Assembly: GCA_013696695.1 (NCBI GenBank)
Contig: JACCYD010000426.1
Location: forward strand, 1-5,425
Source: Deltaproteobacteria bacterium
GTDB taxonomy: Bacteria > Myxococcota_A > Polyangia > Haliangiales > Haliangiaceae
Length of the DNA: 5,425 nt
Direction: 5' to 3'
The notes under the pieces were generated by a model. It was not told the origin of the DNA, ran no database searches, and was given only the letters and a program-made list of their open reading frames with translations. Every line of letters begins with the position of its first letter. Within the stretch, counting starts at the first letter, position 1. Shown one piece after another: positions 5,348 to 5,425 of the stretch. Made by a program: the position numbers and the translations under genes.

Positions 5348-5425
5348 TCAACTCGGCGCGGCTCGCAGGGCAGCCCGGCGCAACACGACGCTGGTGAGTA
5401 GGACCCCGAGCAGTGCACCGGAGAT
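5348..5425 (-). CDS. Partial membrane protein, C-terminal 25 residues
   Basis: The minus strand is open from the right edge to a TGA at 5350-5348. The 25 residues begin with one hydrophobic segment (ISGALLGVLLTSVVL) followed by an Arg/Ala-rich tail (RRAALRAAPS), as in the last transmembrane helix and cytoplasmic end of an integral membrane protein under the positive-inside rule. Nothing identifies the family. The rest of the gene is outside the window. It is convergent with the 78-residue gene with no base between the two stops. Confidence 0.5.
   Translation of the reverse strand: MSGALLGVLLTSVVLRRAALRAAPS

Overview
The window is G+C-rich, densely packed DNA with strong G/C preference at third codon positions. 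Short lipoprotein-type N-termini with D/G/K-rich linkers, weak or absent Shine-Dalgarno sequences, and many small uncharacterised genes suggest a myxobacterium-like bacterium (Myxococcota, perhaps Kofleriaceae/Polyangia). This placement is an inference from style, not from a marker gene.

Layout, left to right. Positions 1-151 (minus) hold the N-terminus of a secreted lipoprotein running off the left edge. A 159-base gap follows, then a DoxX-family membrane protein (311-709, plus) and, 7 bases on, a 56-residue membrane-anchored zinc-ribbon protein (717-887, plus). Positions 888-1194 (minus) carry the degraded, multiply frameshifted remnant of a lipoprotein-type alpha/beta hydrolase. It is divergent from a complete serine beta-lactamase/D-Ala-D-Ala-peptidase-like hydrolase (1245-2372, plus). 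Convergent to that is a complete Dps ferroxidase (2397-2864, minus). Divergent from dps is a gene of unknown function, tentatively DUF7691-like, broken by one frameshift (2893-3605, plus). A class I SAM-dependent methyltransferase follows (3648-4301, plus), then a small frameshifted lipoprotein (4344-4456, plus), a GNAT acetyltransferase resembling the streptothricin-acetyltransferase group (4457-4981, minus), a 78-residue protein of unknown function (5111-5347, plus) and the last 25 residues of a membrane protein entering from the right edge (5348-5425, minus).

The genes do not form an evident pathway. DoxX, Dps, the acetyltransferase and the beta-lactamase-like enzyme are all commonly stress- or envelope-related, but most transcription units here are single genes with alternating strands. 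No mobile element, CRISPR array, tRNA, rRNA or recognisable defence system was seen.

Three window-wide patterns are the most interesting. Five gene starts have a TANNNT box 5-7 bases upstream, as expected of leaderless transcripts. Three convergent junctions have stop codons that abut with no intervening base. All inferred frameshifts have the same sense (one base missing), which raises the question of assembly error versus genuine decay.
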